Assembly (NCBI GenBank): GCA_009842675.1
Contig: VYEX01000041.1
Coordinates: 1 to 62,750, forward strand
Length of the DNA: 62,750 nt
Direction of reading: 5' to 3'
From: Acidimicrobiia bacterium
Lineage (GTDB): Bacteria; Actinomycetota; Acidimicrobiia; Acidimicrobiales; Bin134
The notes below the pieces were generated by a model. That model was not told the DNA's origin. It made no database searches and saw only the letters and a list, made by a program, of their open reading frames with translations. Both the position numbers and the translations under genes were made by a program. This document shows, piece after piece, positions 17,361-25,587 of the stretch (positions are counted from its first letter, which is position 1; each line of letters begins with the position of its first letter).

Positions 17361-17852
17361 GTGAACCCGCCTGAAGCCGCTGAGACGTGGGTTGGACTGA
17401 GCGAGGCCCCGCTGCCGCTGGACCAGGTATATGCATGGGTGGGGCGACCCGACTGCGGTGGCATCGTGGTATTCAGCGGAACGGCCCGCGACCACTCCGA
17501 GGGTCGGCCGGGGGTGACCGTGCTGGAATACGAGGCCTACGAGGAGCAGGTGGCCCCCCGCTTGGAGGCCCTGGTGGACGAACTCCGGGTCCGGTGGCCG
17601 GATATCGGCCGGGTGGCGCTCCTGCATCGGGTGGGCCGGGTGGAGATCGGCGATTCGGCGGTGGTGGCCGCGGTCTCCGCCCCCCATCGCGAAGAGGCGT
17701 TTGCCGCCGCCCGATTCTGTATCGACGCTCTGAAGGCCACTGTCCCCATTTGGAAGAAGGAGGCTTGGCAAGGAGGCGAGAGCTGGGGTTTGGAGGCCCA
17801 GCACATCTCTGACGCCGAGGCTCTCCTTGCTTCGGGCGAGTCGGCTAGCTGA
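17361..17852 (+). CDS. moaE: Molybdopterin synthase catalytic subunit MoaE
   Basis: This protein has 163 residues from the GTG at 17361. MoaE adds two sulphurs to precursor Z with thiocarboxylated MoaD to make molybdopterin. It shows GGIVVFSGTARDHSEGRPG, LEYEAYEEQV, VALLHRVGRVEIGDSAVV, HREEAF and the catalytic-lysine region LKATVPIWKKE, all in family order. moaD is not adjacent. The product would serve molybdoenzymes such as the CoxL-like protein at 35.6 kb. The frame is open upstream into the SDR gene, but that part is not real coding. mreB follows after 3 bp. Confidence 0.92.
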   Translation: MNPPEAAETWVGLSEAPLPLDQVYAWVGRPDCGGIVVFSGTARDHSEGRPGVTVLEYEAYEEQVAPRLEALVDELRVRWPDIGRVALLHRVGRVEIGDSAVVAAVSAPHREEAFAAARFCIDALKATVPIWKKEAWQGGESWGLEAQHISDAEALLASGESAS

Positions 17853-17855
17853 CCC

Positions 17856-18851
17856 ATGGCCCGAGACCTGGCTATCGACCTGGGCACGGCCAACACGCTG
17901 GTGTATGCCCGCGGCCAGGGGATCATCCTGAACGAGCCCTCGGTCATAGCGTTGAACCGCAGGTCCAACGAAGTGCTGGCCATGGGGCGCGATGCGTGGC
18001 AGATGATCGGTCGGACGCCCGCCCACATCGTTGCCGTGCGCCCGCTGCGAAAGGGGGCCATCACAGATTTCGAGGTGACCCAGCGCATGATCCGCCTGTT
18101 GCTGATGGACGCAGGTGTCAATCGGTTCAGCCGGCCCAAGGTGGTGATCTGTGTGCCCTCGGCGATTACCGCGGTGGAGCGCCGGGCGGTGGTCGAGGCC
18201 GCCCGACGAGCGGGAGCGGCCGAAACCCGGCTCATCGAGCAGCCCCTGGCCGCGGCCATTGGGGCGTCGCTGCCCATTCACGAGCCCATCGGCAACATGG
18301 TGGTGGACATCGGAGGGGGGACCAGCGAGACGGCGCTGATCTCCATGGGCGGGGTGATCTCCCTCAAGGCCATTCGAGTGGGCTCATTCGATATCGACGC
18401 CGCCATCCAGGCGTACGTGCGTCGGGAATTCGGCATTGCCATCGGAGAGCGCACCGCCGAAGAAGTGAAGATCACCATAGGTTCTGCGGCCTACGTACCC
18501 GGCGAGTGCAGTGCCGAGGTTCGAGGCCGCAATCTCATGAACGGCCTGCCGGAGACCGTCGTCTTGTCGCCCTTCGAGGTGCGCACCGCTATTGCTGAGG
18601 TGGTGACCGCCGTGGTGGACGCCGTGGTGGACTGCCTGGTGGAAGCACCGCCTGAGCTGTCTCAAGACGTGATCACCCGCGGCATTCACCTGGTGGGCGG
18701 CGGTTCGCTATTGCAGGGCCTGGCCGACCGGCTGTCTCAGGCCGCCGAGGTCCCGGTCAGCCTGGTCGACGCCCCACTGGAGTCGGTGGTAATGGGAGCA
18801 GGCCGCTGCCTGGAGTCCTTCGAGGACGTCCAGGCAATGTTCATGGAGTGA
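17856..18851 (+). CDS. mreB: Rod-shape protein MreB (actin family)
   Basis: This 331-residue protein has the actin-fold ATPase motifs: phosphate 1 DLAIDLGTANTLVYARGQG, phosphate 2 MVVDIGGGTSETALISMGG and the adenosine motif IHLVGGGSLLQGLADRL. MreB filaments guide lateral wall synthesis. mreC and mreD are not adjacent, unlike the usual mreBCD order, and many polar-growing actinobacteria use DivIVA instead; a DivIVA-type gene lies 2 kb on. The membrane-binding hydrophobic N-terminus is weak (MARDLAIDLG). The stop codon lies inside an 18-bp triplet repeat described separately. Confidence 0.92.
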   Translation: MARDLAIDLGTANTLVYARGQGIILNEPSVIALNRRSNEVLAMGRDAWQMIGRTPAHIVAVRPLRKGAITDFEVTQRMIRLLLMDAGVNRFSRPKVVICVPSAITAVERRAVVEAARRAGAAETRLIEQPLAAAIGASLPIHEPIGNMVVDIGGGTSETALISMGGVISLKAIRVGSFDIDAAIQAYVRREFGIAIGERTAEEVKITIGSAAYVPGECSAEVRGRNLMNGLPETVVLSPFEVRTAIAEVVTAVVDAVVDCLVEAPPELSQDVITRGIHLVGGGSLLQGLADRLSQAAEVPVSLVDAPLESVVMGAGRCLESFEDVQAMFME

Positions 18852-18893
18852 TTTGGGTTCATGGAGTGAGCTAGCTCCATGAAGTGATTTGGG
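18840..18893 (+). repeat. Three 18-bp tandem copies across the mreB stop codon
   Basis: Copies are 18840-18857 (TTCATGGAGTGATTTGGG), 18858-18875 (TTCATGGAGTGAGCTAGC) and 18876-18893 (TCCATGAAGTGATTTGGG). Each contains an in-frame Met-Glu/Lys-stop, so the last mreB codons and the TGA occur three times. Differences between copies argue against an assembly artefact. Confidence 0.9.
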
Positions 18894-18895
18894 GC

Positions 18896-19504
18896 CTAGT
18901 CGGGGTTAGCCAGCAACTCGGCGGCGTCTCTTGTCTGCCAATCCCGGTCTTGAGAGGCCCGGTGGATTGCCGCTTCCACTTCGGGACCGTCAAAGGGAGC
19001 TAGAGCCAGCACCGCCCGGCGGCGCACGGCAACCCGGTCGGTGGTTGCCGACAGGATGGCGTCGAGTCCCTCAGGGTGGCCGATGGCCCCCAGCGCAGCG
19101 ACGGCTGCCTCCCGAACCAGGGGATTTGAATGGCCGGTGGCCAACTCCCCCAACCGGGCCACGGTGTCGAGCTCTACCGAGCCTTGCTCTCCGCAGGCCC
19201 ATGCGGCAGTCTCCACCACTTCGTCGCTCGGATCGTCCAAGAGGAGGGCGGGCGTCACCGTCGGGCGACCAACGGTCAAGGCGGCGGCCCGCAACCGCAC
19301 CTTCGGAGACGAGTCACCTAGCGCTTCTTGCAGCTCGCCGTCGGTCAGCTCATCCATCCGATCCAAGGCGCCCAGAGCCGATGCCCGCACACTGGGATCT
19401 TCGTTGCTCGTAGCGGCCCTTGCCGTGTTCACATCACCAACGTGACCAGCGATCACTGCGTCGCGTCGGCGCAGTTCTTGGGGGTTTTCTCCGGGTTTGG
19501 TCAC
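18896..19504 (-). CDS. HEAT-repeat protein
   Basis: This protein has 202 residues from the GTG at 19504. It consists of about five helical HEAT-like repeats, seen as recurring segments such as DPSVRASALGALDRM, SPKVRLRAAALTVG, NPLVREAAVAALGAIG and RVAVRRRAVLALAPF. Such proteins are scaffolds for protein-protein contacts. It has no signal peptide. The start overlaps the stop of the upstream small membrane protein gene (GTGA at 19501-19504), so the two are translationally coupled and the HEAT protein probably acts with it at the membrane. It converges on mreB, 44 bp from its stop. Confidence 0.82.
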   Translation of the reverse strand: MTKPGENPQELRRRDAVIAGHVGDVNTARAATSNEDPSVRASALGALDRMDELTDGELQEALGDSSPKVRLRAAALTVGRPTVTPALLLDDPSDEVVETAAWACGEQGSVELDTVARLGELATGHSNPLVREAAVAALGAIGHPEGLDAILSATTDRVAVRRRAVLALAPFDGPEVEAAIHRASQDRDWQTRDAAELLANPD

Positions 19505-19788
19505 ACCAGCGTTTCCAACGCGATCGTGAAGCCGATGAAAAAGAGCCCCACCACCATGGTCAGGCCTGCTCCCATCAAAAAGACCACAAACAAGAGGCCG
19601 ACACCGGCCCGCAACCGCTGCCACCATCGAAACCGGGCTCGTTCTCCATAGTCGGCCCGATAGGAGGCCAACACATCCCGCTCAGCTCGGGCCTCTCGCC
19701 ATGCGAACCACTTGCGCTGCCCCCCGCCTTTCAGCGTTGCCCAAGTATCGTCGGAGAGGGAAACCCGAATGCGCGACCAGTTGACCAC
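19501..19788 (-). CDS. Small single- or double-helix membrane protein
   Basis: This is an unrecognised 95-residue protein from the GTG at 19788, with GGAGG five bases upstream, which settles the start; the frame is open far beyond it but without meaning. It is basic and hydrophilic for about 60 residues (ATLKGGGQRKWFAWREARAE, then YGERARFRWWQRLR), then hydrophobic to the end (VGLLFVVFLMGAGLTMVVGL and on), enough for one long or two short helices. The stop overlaps the HEAT gene start. It is divergent from the PDZ-Lon protease gene, with 45 bp between starts. Confidence 0.7.
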   Translation of the reverse strand: MVNWSRIRVSLSDDTWATLKGGGQRKWFAWREARAERDVLASYRADYGERARFRWWQRLRAGVGLLFVVFLMGAGLTMVVGLFFIGFTIALETLV

Positions 19789-19833
19789 AGAGTCCTCCAG
19801 GATAGTTCTACCCACCGAAGATCGGGTGCCGCT

Positions 19834-20904
19834 ATGACCCGCGATTCCGCATCTTCTATTGAGCCAGTGCCGCGTGCTGAGGCGTCGTGGTGGCGGCGCA
19901 ACGTGGCCTGGCTGGTGCCGGTGGGCGTGGTTCTCCTCTTGATGTTGATCACCTCGTTGGTGTTCACCTTCTGGCGAACCGATCAAGTGGCGGTGCGCCC
20001 CGGTTCGGTAGAAGAAGTGCCGTCGCGAGTAGCCGTATCGGGGGCCGACGTCTACCCGCCCGAGAGCGAGATTTCCCTGGTCACCGTGCTGGTCAGCCAG
20101 CGGCTGACGATCTGGCAGCGGATCGGGGCCGAATTCGAGTCGGGGGTTGACATAGAGCCCGAGCGGACCTTCACCGGCGACGGCACCCGCAGCGAGCTCC
20201 GCCGGCTCAACGAGATGAGAATGGAAACCTCTCAGCACACCGCCGTCGTGGTGGCGCTGGAGCACTTGGGGTACGTGATCCCCCGCCACGCCTCGGGGGT
20301 CATCGTGTCTGAGACCCTGAGCGGGGCGCCAGCCGCAGACGTTTTGGAACGAGGCGACGTGATCGTGGGCATCGACGGCGTACCCGTGGGCGATTTGGGG
20401 GACTTGGCCGAAGTATTGGCCCTTCGCGAAGCAGGTCAGATGGTGGAATTGGACGTGGAGCAGGCCGACGACGGCACAGTGAAGTCGGTGATGCTGGAAC
20501 TCATCGAATCTGCCGACGAGCCCGGCCGAGCGCTCATCGGCGTGGGGGCGCGAGAGCGAACCGACTTGGGGGAGCTCCCGCTGGAGATAGAAATCGACAG
20601 CGGAACGATCGGCGGACCGTCGGCCGGGCTGGCCCTTACCATCGGCATCATCGATCTCCTGACTCCCGGAGAGCTGACCGGCGGACAGCAGGTGGCGGCC
20701 ACCGGCACGATCTCGTTTGACGGCTCGGTGGGCGCCATTGGCGAGGTGGACCAGAAGGCCATCGCAGCGGAAAGGGCCGGTGTCGACCTGTTCTTGGTCC
20801 CCGTTCCCAACCTGGGCGACGCCCTCGACCACGTCAGCGGCGATTTGCGGGTGGTGGGTGTGGCGACCCTCCAAGACGCGTTGGACGCATTGGCTGGGAA
20901 CTAA
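19834..20904 (+). CDS. PDZ-Lon (S16) membrane protease, YlbL family
   Basis: This protein has 356 residues from the ATG at 19834. A membrane helix (about residues 24-46, WLVPVGVVLLLMLITSLVF) is followed by an extracellular region, a PDZ domain (about 150-225, GVIVSETLSGAPAADVLERGD) and a Lon-type protease domain. The Ser-Lys dyad is visible: S263 in IGGPSAGLAL and K308 in IGEVDQKAIAA. The family cleaves or quality-controls membrane and secreted proteins. M. tuberculosis Rv3194c is the likely counterpart and is also next to a UPF0182 gene. The DivIVA gene follows after 10 bp. Confidence 0.9.
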   Translation: MTRDSASSIEPVPRAEASWWRRNVAWLVPVGVVLLLMLITSLVFTFWRTDQVAVRPGSVEEVPSRVAVSGADVYPPESEISLVTVLVSQRLTIWQRIGAEFESGVDIEPERTFTGDGTRSELRRLNEMRMETSQHTAVVVALEHLGYVIPRHASGVIVSETLSGAPAADVLERGDVIVGIDGVPVGDLGDLAEVLALREAGQMVELDVEQADDGTVKSVMLELIESADEPGRALIGVGARERTDLGELPLEIEIDSGTIGGPSAGLALTIGIIDLLTPGELTGGQQVAATGTISFDGSVGAIGEVDQKAIAAERAGVDLFLVPVPNLGDALDHVSGDLRVVGVATLQDALDALAGN

Positions 20905-20914
20905 ACTCCCACCG

Positions 20915-22006
20915 ATGGCCGAGCGCCTTCCCACCGAAACTCCCTTTGAGCGGATGGACCCCGAACAGGTGTCCGCCCAGATTTTCGCCGTCACCCGCAA
21001 GGGATTCGACAAAGGGCAGGTACAGGCCTACTTGGTGTCGGTGGGTAACCAGATCAAATCCGGCCAGCAGCAGATCCGGGACCTTCGGGAGCAGGTTGCC
21101 CAGGCAGAGGAAGAGCCCGAGGGCGAATCCGAGTTCAGCTCAGAAGGCGTCAAGCTCCTCGACAGCGATGTGGAGGCATCTCGGCGGCAGACCCAGACCG
21201 AGGCCGGAGAGATGGCCACCCGAGCTCGTCGCCTGGCCGAACAGCTCCAAACGACGGTGGCGGAGCTCCGATCCCAGCAGGAGCTCTCGGGTGCCGAAGA
21301 GCTGGCCGATCTGTTGGAGCAGGCGTACGAGCAGGCCCAAGCGGTGGCCGGGCTGCTTCAGGAAGCCCGAGACCAGGCCGAGGCCGAGGTCGAGCACGGC
21401 CGGGATCAAGGCAGGGAGATCGTGGAGCAGGCCAAAGCTCTCCGGCTCACTGTGCTTCGTGACATGGCCCGCCGCCGCCAATCGGCCCGAGCCCAGGTCG
21501 AGCGGCTTCGCGCCGGGCGCGACAAGCTCATTTCGATTCTGAGCGAGGCCCGCTCCTCCATCGACCAGTCCATTGATTCGGCCAAGCTGTCGTTGGCCGA
21601 GGCCAAGCTCTTGGCCGATGCCGCGGCCCGCCGGGTAGAGGACGAGGCCCAGCCCACCGACTTGGCCCTGCTCTCAGAGCTGGACGATGCCGAGAGAGTG
21701 GGAATGATCCCCGAGCCCGACTCCACCTCCGAGACAACGACCCAACCGGAGCCAGTCGAGGAAAGGGAAGCGATTGCGGATCCCGATGTCAAAGAAGGTC
21801 CCGAAGCCCAAGAAGGCGTGACTCTGCTGCCCTCCACCGACCGCGATCCGGTGGAGGCCGCGGCCGAACACCCCGCACTGGCCAGTGCCGACGACAGCCA
21901 CGACGTAGACGCCATATTCGCCCGCCTTCGATCCCAGAGCGATCAGCCTCAAGAAGATCGCGAAACCGCGCCGGACGCTGCCGAAGCTCCAGCCGGCAAA
22001 GACTAG
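20915..22006 (+). CDS. DivIVA-domain coiled-coil protein
   Basis: This protein has 363 residues from the ATG at 20915. The N-terminus carries a DivIVA-like domain (MDPEQVSAQIFAVTRKGFDK, then GQVQAYL), which in the family binds curved membrane at poles and septa. A long Gln/Glu/Arg-rich coiled coil follows (about 50-230), then an acidic, low-complexity tail of about 120 residues. The likely role is cell-pole or division organisation. It lies between the PDZ-Lon and UPF0182 genes, close on both sides (10 and 12 bp), suggesting one operon. It is longer at the C-terminus than Wag31. Confidence 0.8.
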   Translation: MAERLPTETPFERMDPEQVSAQIFAVTRKGFDKGQVQAYLVSVGNQIKSGQQQIRDLREQVAQAEEEPEGESEFSSEGVKLLDSDVEASRRQTQTEAGEMATRARRLAEQLQTTVAELRSQQELSGAEELADLLEQAYEQAQAVAGLLQEARDQAEAEVEHGRDQGREIVEQAKALRLTVLRDMARRRQSARAQVERLRAGRDKLISILSEARSSIDQSIDSAKLSLAEAKLLADAAARRVEDEAQPTDLALLSELDDAERVGMIPEPDSTSETTTQPEPVEEREAIADPDVKEGPEAQEGVTLLPSTDRDPVEAAAEHPALASADDSHDVDAIFARLRSQSDQPQEDRETAPDAAEAPAGKD

Positions 22007-22018
22007 TCTCCATTCGGT

Positions 22019-25018
22019 ATGCGAAATCCCCGAGATGTGTTCAGGCCGCGCCCGCCATCTCGGCCGCGGTTCTCGCGCCGGTCCAAGATCATCGCCGGGC
22101 TCATCCTGGTGCTGTTGCTGGCCGCCATCTTGTCCTTGCGGGGGACGGCCCGCATGTGGACCGACTACCTGTGGTTCGACTCGCTGGGCCACGGAGATGT
22201 CTGGACCGAGATCCTGGTCTACCGGATCATCTTGTCGGTCATATTCATCGTCCTCTTCTTCTTGCTGCTCTACTCCAATCTGGCCATCGCCGATCGCCTG
22301 GCCCCCCAAACCCGACCGCCGGGGCCTGAAGAGGAGCTGCTCCGCCACTACCACGATGCCGTAGGCCATCGCCGCCGGTTGGTGAGCGTGGTGTTGGCCG
22401 TGCTGTTCGCCCTCATTGTGGGCGGCGGCACCGGCGGGGAGTGGCAGAAGGCCATGCTGTTCTTCAACAGCGTGGACTTCGGCATCGAGGATCCCCAGTT
22501 CGGCTACGACATCGGCTTCTACGTCTTCCGCTTGCCGTTCATCCAGTTCCTCATCAGCTGGGTGTTCCGAGCCCTGATCATCGTGGCCGTCCTCACCGCC
22601 ATCGCCCACTACGTGAACGGCGGCATCCGGGTGCAGACCACCGGACAGCGGGTCACCCCCCAGGTGAAGGTCCATCTTTCGGTTCTTTTGGCCCTGATCG
22701 CCCTGGTTCGGGCCGTGGGCTATTGGTTCGACCGGTTCGGCCTCAACTTCTCTTCTCGGGGACCGGTGGACGGCGCCTCCTTCACCGATATCAACGCCCA
22801 GCTTCCCGCCATAAACCTGCTGCTGTTGATCTCGGTGCTGTCGGCGGTTCTGTTGGTGATCAACATCTGGCAGCGGGGCTGGGTGTTGCCGGTGACCGCG
22901 GTGGGTCTGTGGGTGATCGTGGCCATCGTCATGGGCGCGATCTACCCGGCCATCATCCAGCGGTTCCGCGCCGAGCCGGAGGAATCCCAGAAGGAAGCCG
23001 TCTACATCGAGCGCAATATCGAGGCCACCCGCCACGCGCTGGGCTTCGACAAAAACCCCGGCGACGACAACACGGCCGACAACGTGACCACCATCGCGTT
23101 CGACCCCGACACCTCGATTACCGTCGAAGAGCTGGCCGGCAATCCCAGCGTTCGCAACATACGGCTGTTGGATCCCGACATCGTGCCCAACGCCTTCCAG
23201 GTGGAGCAGTCGGAGCGCACCTTCTACACCTTCAACAGCGAAGTCGACGTCGACCGCTACGAGATCGACGGCGAGATCACCGAGGTGGTGATCGGCGCCC
23301 GCCAGCTCAACGTGGCCGACGTCCCCCAGCAGTCGTGGGAGGGTCGCCACATCCAGTACACCCACGGCTATGGCGTGGCGGTGGCGCCGGTCAACTCGGT
23401 CACCACCCAGGGGTCTCCCGACTTCACGGTCGGCGACGTTCCGGTGGTCACCAGCCCCGATTTCGAGTTGAGCCGGCCGCAGCTCTACATAGGCGAGAAT
23501 CTCACCGGCTACGCCATCGTTGGGGCCACGATTCCCGAGGTGGACTACACCGAGGCCAACGAGACGGTTCCCTTTGTCTACGACGGTGAAGCCGGAGTCG
23601 ACATCGGCAGCTTCTTCCGCCAGACCGCGTTTGCCCTGCGTTTCGGCGACATAAACCCACTGATCTCGGGCTTTGTGGACAGCAACTCCAAGATCATCTT
23701 CAATCGCGACCTGCGCCTTCGGGTCCAGAACCTGGCCCCGTTCCTGGAGCTGGACGCCGATCCCTATCCGGTGGTTTCCGAGGGACGGGTGTTCTACATC
23801 GTCGATGCCTACACCACCAGCAACCGGTATCCCTACGGCCAGACCCCCGACATAAGCGATTTGCCGGCAGGAAGCGGCCTGCGCAAGGACTTCAATTACG
23901 TCCGCAACTCGGTGAAGGTGGTGGTCGATGCCTTCCACGGCACCACGACCTTCTATGTGATCGACCCCGAAGATCCCATCATCCAGGCCTGGCGCAAGAT
24001 ATTCCCTGGATTGTTCGAGGACTTCGACAAGATGCCCCTCGATCTCAAGAACCACCTGCGCTACCCCGAGGACTTGTTCCGAGTGCAGACCTCCATGTGG
24101 GCTCGCTACTTCATCGACGACCCCGAAACCTTCTACGCCAACTCGGTGACCTGGGCCGTGGCCCAGGATCCGGGCACCCGCATCACCGCCCGGACCTTCG
24201 TCGATGAGTTGACCGAGGCCATTGCCGCCGAGGAGACGGCCACCGCCGCGGCCACCCGCCAGTTGGAGCGGAGGATCCGGCCGTTCTACCAGCTGCTCCA
24301 GCTCCCCGGTGAGGACGACTTGGACTTCGTGATCTTCCGAACGTTCGTGCCCGTGTCCGGGTCGGGCGACGACGAGGACGAGCGCAAGGAGCTGACCGCG
24401 TTCATCGCCGCCAAGAGCGACGTCGGCGAGAACGGCGACTTGGGAGAGTACGGGCAGCTTGTGGTGTACACCGTGCCGGGCACCAGCATTCCCGGTCCCA
24501 GCATCGTGGACGCCAAGATCCAGGCCGATACCGAGATCGCCGACGCCTTCACCCAGTTGAACCAGCAGGGTTCAACGGTGCTTCAGGGGAATCTGCTGAT
24601 GATCCCGGTGGGCGACTCGCTGCTGTTCGTGCGTCCTGTTTATGTGCAGGCCACCGGGGAGACCGAGCTTCCCCAGGTGAAACAGGTGATCGCCGGCGTC
24701 GGCAACGACGACGACTTCATTCTCCGCATCCGACCGACGCTCGACGAAGCACTGGCCGCCCTGACCGACCCCGGCGGGCTATCGGTGCTTCCCACCCAGC
24801 CGACGGCGCCCGAACCCGACGCTGGTGAACCCGCGCCCGCACCCACCGCGGTGCCGTCAGAATCGGAACAAGGACCTATCGACGACGACACCCGTCGGGC
24901 TTTGAGCGAGCTCATCTCCGAGCTGCGAGCCACCCAGGAGTCCATCGACCAGGACCGCCAAGCCCTCGACGGCCTCATTGAGGAACTGGAGTCGCTGCTG
25001 GACTCCCCTAGCGGCTAG
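22019..25018 (+). CDS. UPF0182 family large membrane protein
   Basis: This 999-residue protein, of the usual family size, has about seven N-terminal helices (first at residues 25-40, LILVLLLAAILSLRG) with the motif TDYLWFDSLGHGDVW, then a large extracytoplasmic domain from about residue 330 (EAVYIERNIEATRHALGF, RNIRLLDPD, THGYGVAVAP, LRFGDINPLISG). The tail has a Pro/Ala/Glu-rich linker and a C-terminal coiled coil. The function of UPF0182 is unknown; it is conserved in actinobacteria and some cyanobacteria. The pairing with the PDZ-Lon protease resembles Rv3193c-Rv3194c. It converges on the cupin gene. Confidence 0.95.
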   Translation: MRNPRDVFRPRPPSRPRFSRRSKIIAGLILVLLLAAILSLRGTARMWTDYLWFDSLGHGDVWTEILVYRIILSVIFIVLFFLLLYSNLAIADRLAPQTRPPGPEEELLRHYHDAVGHRRRLVSVVLAVLFALIVGGGTGGEWQKAMLFFNSVDFGIEDPQFGYDIGFYVFRLPFIQFLISWVFRALIIVAVLTAIAHYVNGGIRVQTTGQRVTPQVKVHLSVLLALIALVRAVGYWFDRFGLNFSSRGPVDGASFTDINAQLPAINLLLLISVLSAVLLVINIWQRGWVLPVTAVGLWVIVAIVMGAIYPAIIQRFRAEPEESQKEAVYIERNIEATRHALGFDKNPGDDNTADNVTTIAFDPDTSITVEELAGNPSVRNIRLLDPDIVPNAFQVEQSERTFYTFNSEVDVDRYEIDGEITEVVIGARQLNVADVPQQSWEGRHIQYTHGYGVAVAPVNSVTTQGSPDFTVGDVPVVTSPDFELSRPQLYIGENLTGYAIVGATIPEVDYTEANETVPFVYDGEAGVDIGSFFRQTAFALRFGDINPLISGFVDSNSKIIFNRDLRLRVQNLAPFLELDADPYPVVSEGRVFYIVDAYTTSNRYPYGQTPDISDLPAGSGLRKDFNYVRNSVKVVVDAFHGTTTFYVIDPEDPIIQAWRKIFPGLFEDFDKMPLDLKNHLRYPEDLFRVQTSMWARYFIDDPETFYANSVTWAVAQDPGTRITARTFVDELTEAIAAEETATAAATRQLERRIRPFYQLLQLPGEDDLDFVIFRTFVPVSGSGDDEDERKELTAFIAAKSDVGENGDLGEYGQLVVYTVPGTSIPGPSIVDAKIQADTEIADAFTQLNQQGSTVLQGNLLMIPVGDSLLFVRPVYVQATGETELPQVKQVIAGVGNDDDFILRIRPTLDEALAALTDPGGLSVLPTQPTAPEPDAGEPAPAPTAVPSESEQGPIDDDTRRALSELISELRATQESIDQDRQALDGLIEELESLLDSPSG

Positions 25019-25023
25019 TCGAA

Positions 25024-25098
25024 GAAAAGCAGCTAGTCGAGCAGGATGTTGTCGGGGCGACCGAAAAGCAGCTAGTCGAGCAGGATGTTGTCGGGGCG
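25024..25098. repeat. 39-bp tandem duplication of the cupin gene 3' end
   Basis: 36 identical bases occur at 25024-25059 and 25063-25098 (period 39). On the minus strand this repeats the last codons (RPDNILLD) and the TAG stop of the cupin gene. The period is a multiple of three, so the second copy stays in frame behind the first stop. The downstream UPF0182 end (25016-25018) also contains CTAGTCGA, shared with the repeat. Confidence 0.92.
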
Positions 25099-25542
25099 GG
25101 GCGTGCCCTGTTCTTCCAGCAAGAAGTAGTAGCCCATCAACACGGTCTGGCCGTCGGTGATGCTCTCAATGTTGCCTTCGGCGTCCATGTTCAGGTTGGC
25201 GCCCCAGATGGCGAAAAACACCTCGGTGGTCTCGGTGTTGTCCTCGGGGGTGTACAGGGTGTGGATCGAGCCGGCCGGCTCGTAGAGAAACGACCCGGCC
25301 CGGTTCAAAAAATCGCTTTCCTTGTACCCCCAGGCCCCGGCGCTGGTGTAGGCGAACACCTGGCCGGTGTGCTTGTGGGTCTGTACCGAGTAGTCCGGCG
25401 GGAACTGGTTCTTGATAACCCACAGCCCCTCGCTCTCCTTGATCTGGAGCACCTTGAGGCCGATGCCGTCTGGTCCGTAGGCCCAGGGGAGATCGTCTTC
25501 TCCAATGTGCTGGGCGGTGGGGGCAACCATCATGTCAAGCAT
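25072..25542 (-). CDS. Cupin-domain dioxygenase-like protein
   Basis: This 156-residue protein is a single cupin resembling the 2,4'-dihydroxyacetophenone dioxygenase/acetylacetone-cleaving-like group. Metal-binding histidines are visible in THKHTGQVFAYT, with further conserved residues in GSFLYEPAGSIHTL. Such enzymes bind Fe or Zn and cleave C-C bonds of small carbonyl compounds; the substrate here is unknown. Three methionines lie close together at the start (MLDMMVAP), so the exact start is open. It is the last gene of the minus-strand run that begins at the oligopeptide importer. Its last eight codons and stop are duplicated downstream. Confidence 0.75.
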   Translation of the reverse strand: MLDMMVAPTAQHIGEDDLPWAYGPDGIGLKVLQIKESEGLWVIKNQFPPDYSVQTHKHTGQVFAYTSAGAWGYKESDFLNRAGSFLYEPAGSIHTLYTPEDNTETTEVFFAIWGANLNMDAEGNIESITDGQTVLMGYYFLLEEQGTPRPDNILLD

Positions 25543-25587
25543 GGGGGAATCTTATGCCCCCGTTTGGCAGATGGCCCCTAGCGGCCG

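Noticed and set aside
21674..24055. 793-codon frame antisense to DivIVA and UPF0182
   Set aside because: Asp/His/Gln-rich composition expected from GC-rich antisense; the plus-strand genes are firmly identified.
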